From positions 224,963 through 259,222 of the forward strand of contig NZ_LASA01000051.1 in NCBI RefSeq assembly GCF_001562015.1: DNA of 34,260 nt, read 5' to 3'. Below are positions 32,428 to 34,260 of the stretch, one piece after another. Source of the stretch: Endozoicomonas arenosclerae. GTDB taxonomy: Bacteria > Pseudomonadota > Gammaproteobacteria > Pseudomonadales > Endozoicomonadaceae. A program made the translations under genes and the position numbers. Positions within the stretch are counted from its first letter, which is position 1. Each line of letters opens with the position of its first letter. The notes under the pieces are model-generated. The model had not been told where the DNA came from. It was given only the letters and a program-made list of their open reading frames with translations, and searched no databases.

Positions 32428-33759
32428 TTAAACAACAATCCTTTCCCATTTCCGGGTCTGCCAAACCAGTACAAAGGCCAGAGAGCTGATGAGTCGCTGT
32501 AAAGCCTGGACAAGCCAAATAGCGGTAAGTCCCAGACCCAGTACGGGGCCAACCAGCCAGCAAAGGGGTAAAAGAATAAGCCATTGACCAGCCGCTCTTA
32601 TGCCCAGAACAGTTCTATTGGCTCCGGCTCCGAGCAGGGCTTGAGTGAATACCAGTGAGGCAGCATCAAGAAAGATACTCATTCCGGTTAACTGCAGAGG
32701 GATCTTGCCCATTTCCACCAGACTTTCCTGATGCAGAAACAGTCCCAGTAAAAACTCAGGGGCAAACAGTAAGGGGAGGCTTAAAAACAACAGTACACTG
32801 GCGGCAACCAAGACGATATCCCAACCCCAGCGCCAGGCTTTGTCCGGTTTGCCTGCTCCCAGACTTTGGCTGACCAGAGTATTGGCAGCCATTCCCATGC
32901 CAATACCGGGCAATATTAAAAGCAGGGAGATATTCATCAGAACATGAGCGATGGCCAGTTCACTGGTACCCATCTGGGCGATGATCGCAAACAGCATCAT
33001 AAAGCCAAAAGAGAAGAGCATTTGTTGCAGCGAGTCTGGAACCGCCAGTCGAATCAATCGAACGGTCTGTTTGAAGTCACGCTTCAACAGAAATCTGAAA
33101 TCCATAAAACCATGTTCCCGCGCAGTACTCAGCAGGCTGAACAGATTCAGAACAGCGGCAAGATACATAGCCAGGAACGTCCCCAGTGCGGCACCTGCCA
33201 CTCCCATAGCAGGCAGAGGTCCTATGCCATAAATCAGACAAAAGCTGACCGCAGCATTAAAAATATGCGAAACAACCAGGATGCGCAGAAAGCCTGAAGG
33301 TCTGCCAGTGCCGTTCCAGTAGCCTCTGAAAGACAGGCAGAGAGCCGCAGCGGCCAGTGACATGACCCGAATTCTGAAATAAGTAACGGCTGTATCATGT
33401 ACCAGCTCACCTTGATTAAAAATTTGCAAGATCCAGGGAGCCAGGAGCATTAAAAGTAAGCTAACGGGAAGAGCAAAGAACAGAGCAATGATAATGCCAT
33501 GATTGACAGGTGTCGCACAAAGTCGGCTGTTTCCAGCACCGAAACGTCTGGCTACCTGGGCCTGGACACCCGCGGAGAGGCCGGCAACCAGTGAAAGAGC
33601 AACAAAGTTGGCATAGCTGGCTGCACCCACAGCGGCCAGGGCTTCTTTTCCAAGAGGCCCGACAAGTGCAGCATCGACAAGGTTGAGGAGGCTTTGAGAC
33701 AGCATCGCGATGATGATGGGAGTGCCCAATTTCAGTATGGTGGTAACGCGCTGTTTCAA
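32428..33759 (-). CDS. MATE-family multidrug/sodium antiporter
   Basis: A 443-residue inner-membrane protein with about 12 hydrophobic segments in two homologous halves, as in the MATE (NorM/DinF) family that exports cationic drugs or metabolites in exchange for Na+ or H+. Typical family elements are the N-terminal LKLGTPIIIAMLSQSLLNLVDAALVG, then GLSAGVQAQVARRFGAGN, and the repeat counterpart LPGIGMGMAANTLVSQSLGAGKPDKA. The start is TTG at 33759, with GAGG 5 nt upstream. A stop lies in frame just above it and the first ATG is only at residue 19, so no ATG start is possible without losing the first helix. Substrate unknown. Confidence 0.92.
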   Translation of the reverse strand: MKQRVTTILKLGTPIIIAMLSQSLLNLVDAALVGPLGKEALAAVGAASYANFVALSLVAGLSAGVQAQVARRFGAGNSRLCATPVNHGIIIALFFALPVSLLLMLLAPWILQIFNQGELVHDTAVTYFRIRVMSLAAAALCLSFRGYWNGTGRPSGFLRILVVSHIFNAAVSFCLIYGIGPLPAMGVAGAALGTFLAMYLAAVLNLFSLLSTAREHGFMDFRFLLKRDFKQTVRLIRLAVPDSLQQMLFSFGFMMLFAIIAQMGTSELAIAHVLMNISLLLILPGIGMGMAANTLVSQSLGAGKPDKAWRWGWDIVLVAASVLLFLSLPLLFAPEFLLGLFLHQESLVEMGKIPLQLTGMSIFLDAASLVFTQALLGAGANRTVLGIRAAGQWLILLPLCWLVGPVLGLGLTAIWLVQALQRLISSLAFVLVWQTRKWERIVV

Positions 33760-34114
33760 GAAAACCTCAGATTATTTAGACCCTTCACTTAAATTGTATT
33801 CGTTTATAAGCATCGGTGTCACCTGTCATCAGAAGATGCATCTTTTCTCTGTATTGTATTAATACCTATCCTGTTTCGGAAATGTGCATTCCAAATGGAC
33901 GGTTGGTAAGGAAAATATCAACTACGCTTTATTCGTCCCTATGCTGATTCGAGATAGTTTTGGAATTCCTTATTCATATTCTATTTCTAGTTGGCATAGA
34001 CATTTTCTGTCTCCGTCTCTTTTGCTGAGAGCTATTTCAAAAATAATAAGTGTTTCCCATATAAGTCGAATTTATGAACCTTTATTAAAAATCAGATTCA
34101 GGGTATTGGTTAGG
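33760..34114. other. AT-rich divergent region before the right-edge gene
   Basis: These 355 bases separate the efflux gene from the partial gene at the right edge. Both promoters should lie here, but I cannot assign -35/-10 pairs with confidence. The frame of the right-edge gene is open from 33863 without a good ribosome site. Confidence 0.45.
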
Positions 34115-34260
34115 ATGAGTCGTTTAGTTCTAAAGAGTCTTTTCTGTCTACCGTTATGGGTGATGTCATGTGTTGTTAGTGGTGCACCTATGGATGCAAC
34201 ACCTGCATTTTCTTCAGGGGAATCATCTAATCCTCCTCTGGAAACAACATCGTCATATTC
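34115..34260 (+). CDS. Partial secreted protein, 5' end only
   Basis: The first 48 codons of a gene that runs off the window. The ATG at 34115 begins a clear signal peptide (MSRLVLKSLFCLPLWVMSCV), followed by a Ser/Thr/Pro-rich stretch, APMDATPAFSSGESSNPP. The VMSC sequence could be a lipobox, or cleavage may occur after VSGA. The frame is open further upstream to 33863 with an ATG at 33941, but the signal peptide at 34115 argues for this start. The ribosome site is poor (AGGG 11 nt upstream). The function cannot be told. Confidence 0.6.
   Translation, partial: MSRLVLKSLFCLPLWVMSCVVSGAPMDATPAFSSGESSNPPLETTSSY

Noticed and set aside
1-34260. CRISPR array, rRNA operon, prophage or defence island
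   Set aside because: I saw no regularly spaced repeats, no rRNA sequence, and no phage structural, integrase, toxin-antitoxin or restriction genes. The only mobile element seen is the IS1595 copy at the left edge.

Overview
The window is a piece of a gammaproteobacterial chromosome. The order folD, tRNA cluster, tig, clpP, clpX, lon, hupB, ppiD is the housekeeping layout of Pseudomonas and Oceanospirillales genomes. The moderate base composition, the marine-type secreted nuclease and nucleotidase, and several long proteins I cannot place point to a marine, possibly animal-associated Oceanospirillales member such as Endozoicomonas. That genus assignment is an inference from gene content.

Positions 1-2900: the left edge holds an IS1595-family transposase on the minus strand, cut by the window edge and broken (or recoded) at a run of eight A. 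Then comes folD (minus) and a four-gene tRNA operon (Pro-TGG, Arg-TCT, His-GTG, Leu-TAG), with a good sigma-70 promoter with a GC-rich discriminator in front and a strong terminator behind.

Positions 2950-13230: the protein quality-control block of the plus strand, namely trigger factor, ClpP, ClpX, Lon, HU and PpiD. clpX, lon, hupB and ppiD each end at a clear hairpin-plus-T terminator. A 57-codon gene on the minus strand, with its own ribosome site and a shared convergent terminator, lies in the clpX-lon gap. One copy of a two-copy dispersed repeat is also in that gap; the other copy is at 32.3 kb.

Positions 13340-19700 (minus): an exported ExeM/NucH-type endonuclease with an unusual charged C-terminal extension, a lipoprotein 5'-nucleotidase (UshA/NutA type) and an outer-membrane porin. 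Together they read as a set for degrading external DNA and nucleotides and taking up the products. Positions 20090-23010 (minus): a 729-residue protein of unknown function and a deaminase-fold protein whose zinc-binding residues are largely replaced.

Positions 23300-27820: manC (GDP-mannose synthesis), then an Lrp/AsnC regulator divergent from hppD and phhA. This is a phenylalanine-to-tyrosine and 4-hydroxyphenylpyruvate-to-homogentisate module. Its control region holds a TTGCATA palindrome and a 79-nt inverted repeat. phhA probably starts at TTG.

Positions 27900-34260: a one-membrane-segment protein of unknown function, two overlapping alpha/beta hydrolase genes, an exported DUF4892 protein behind a structured leader, a MATE efflux pump starting at TTG (minus), and the first 48 codons of a secreted protein running off the right edge. 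I see no rRNA, CRISPR array, prophage or complete mobile island.
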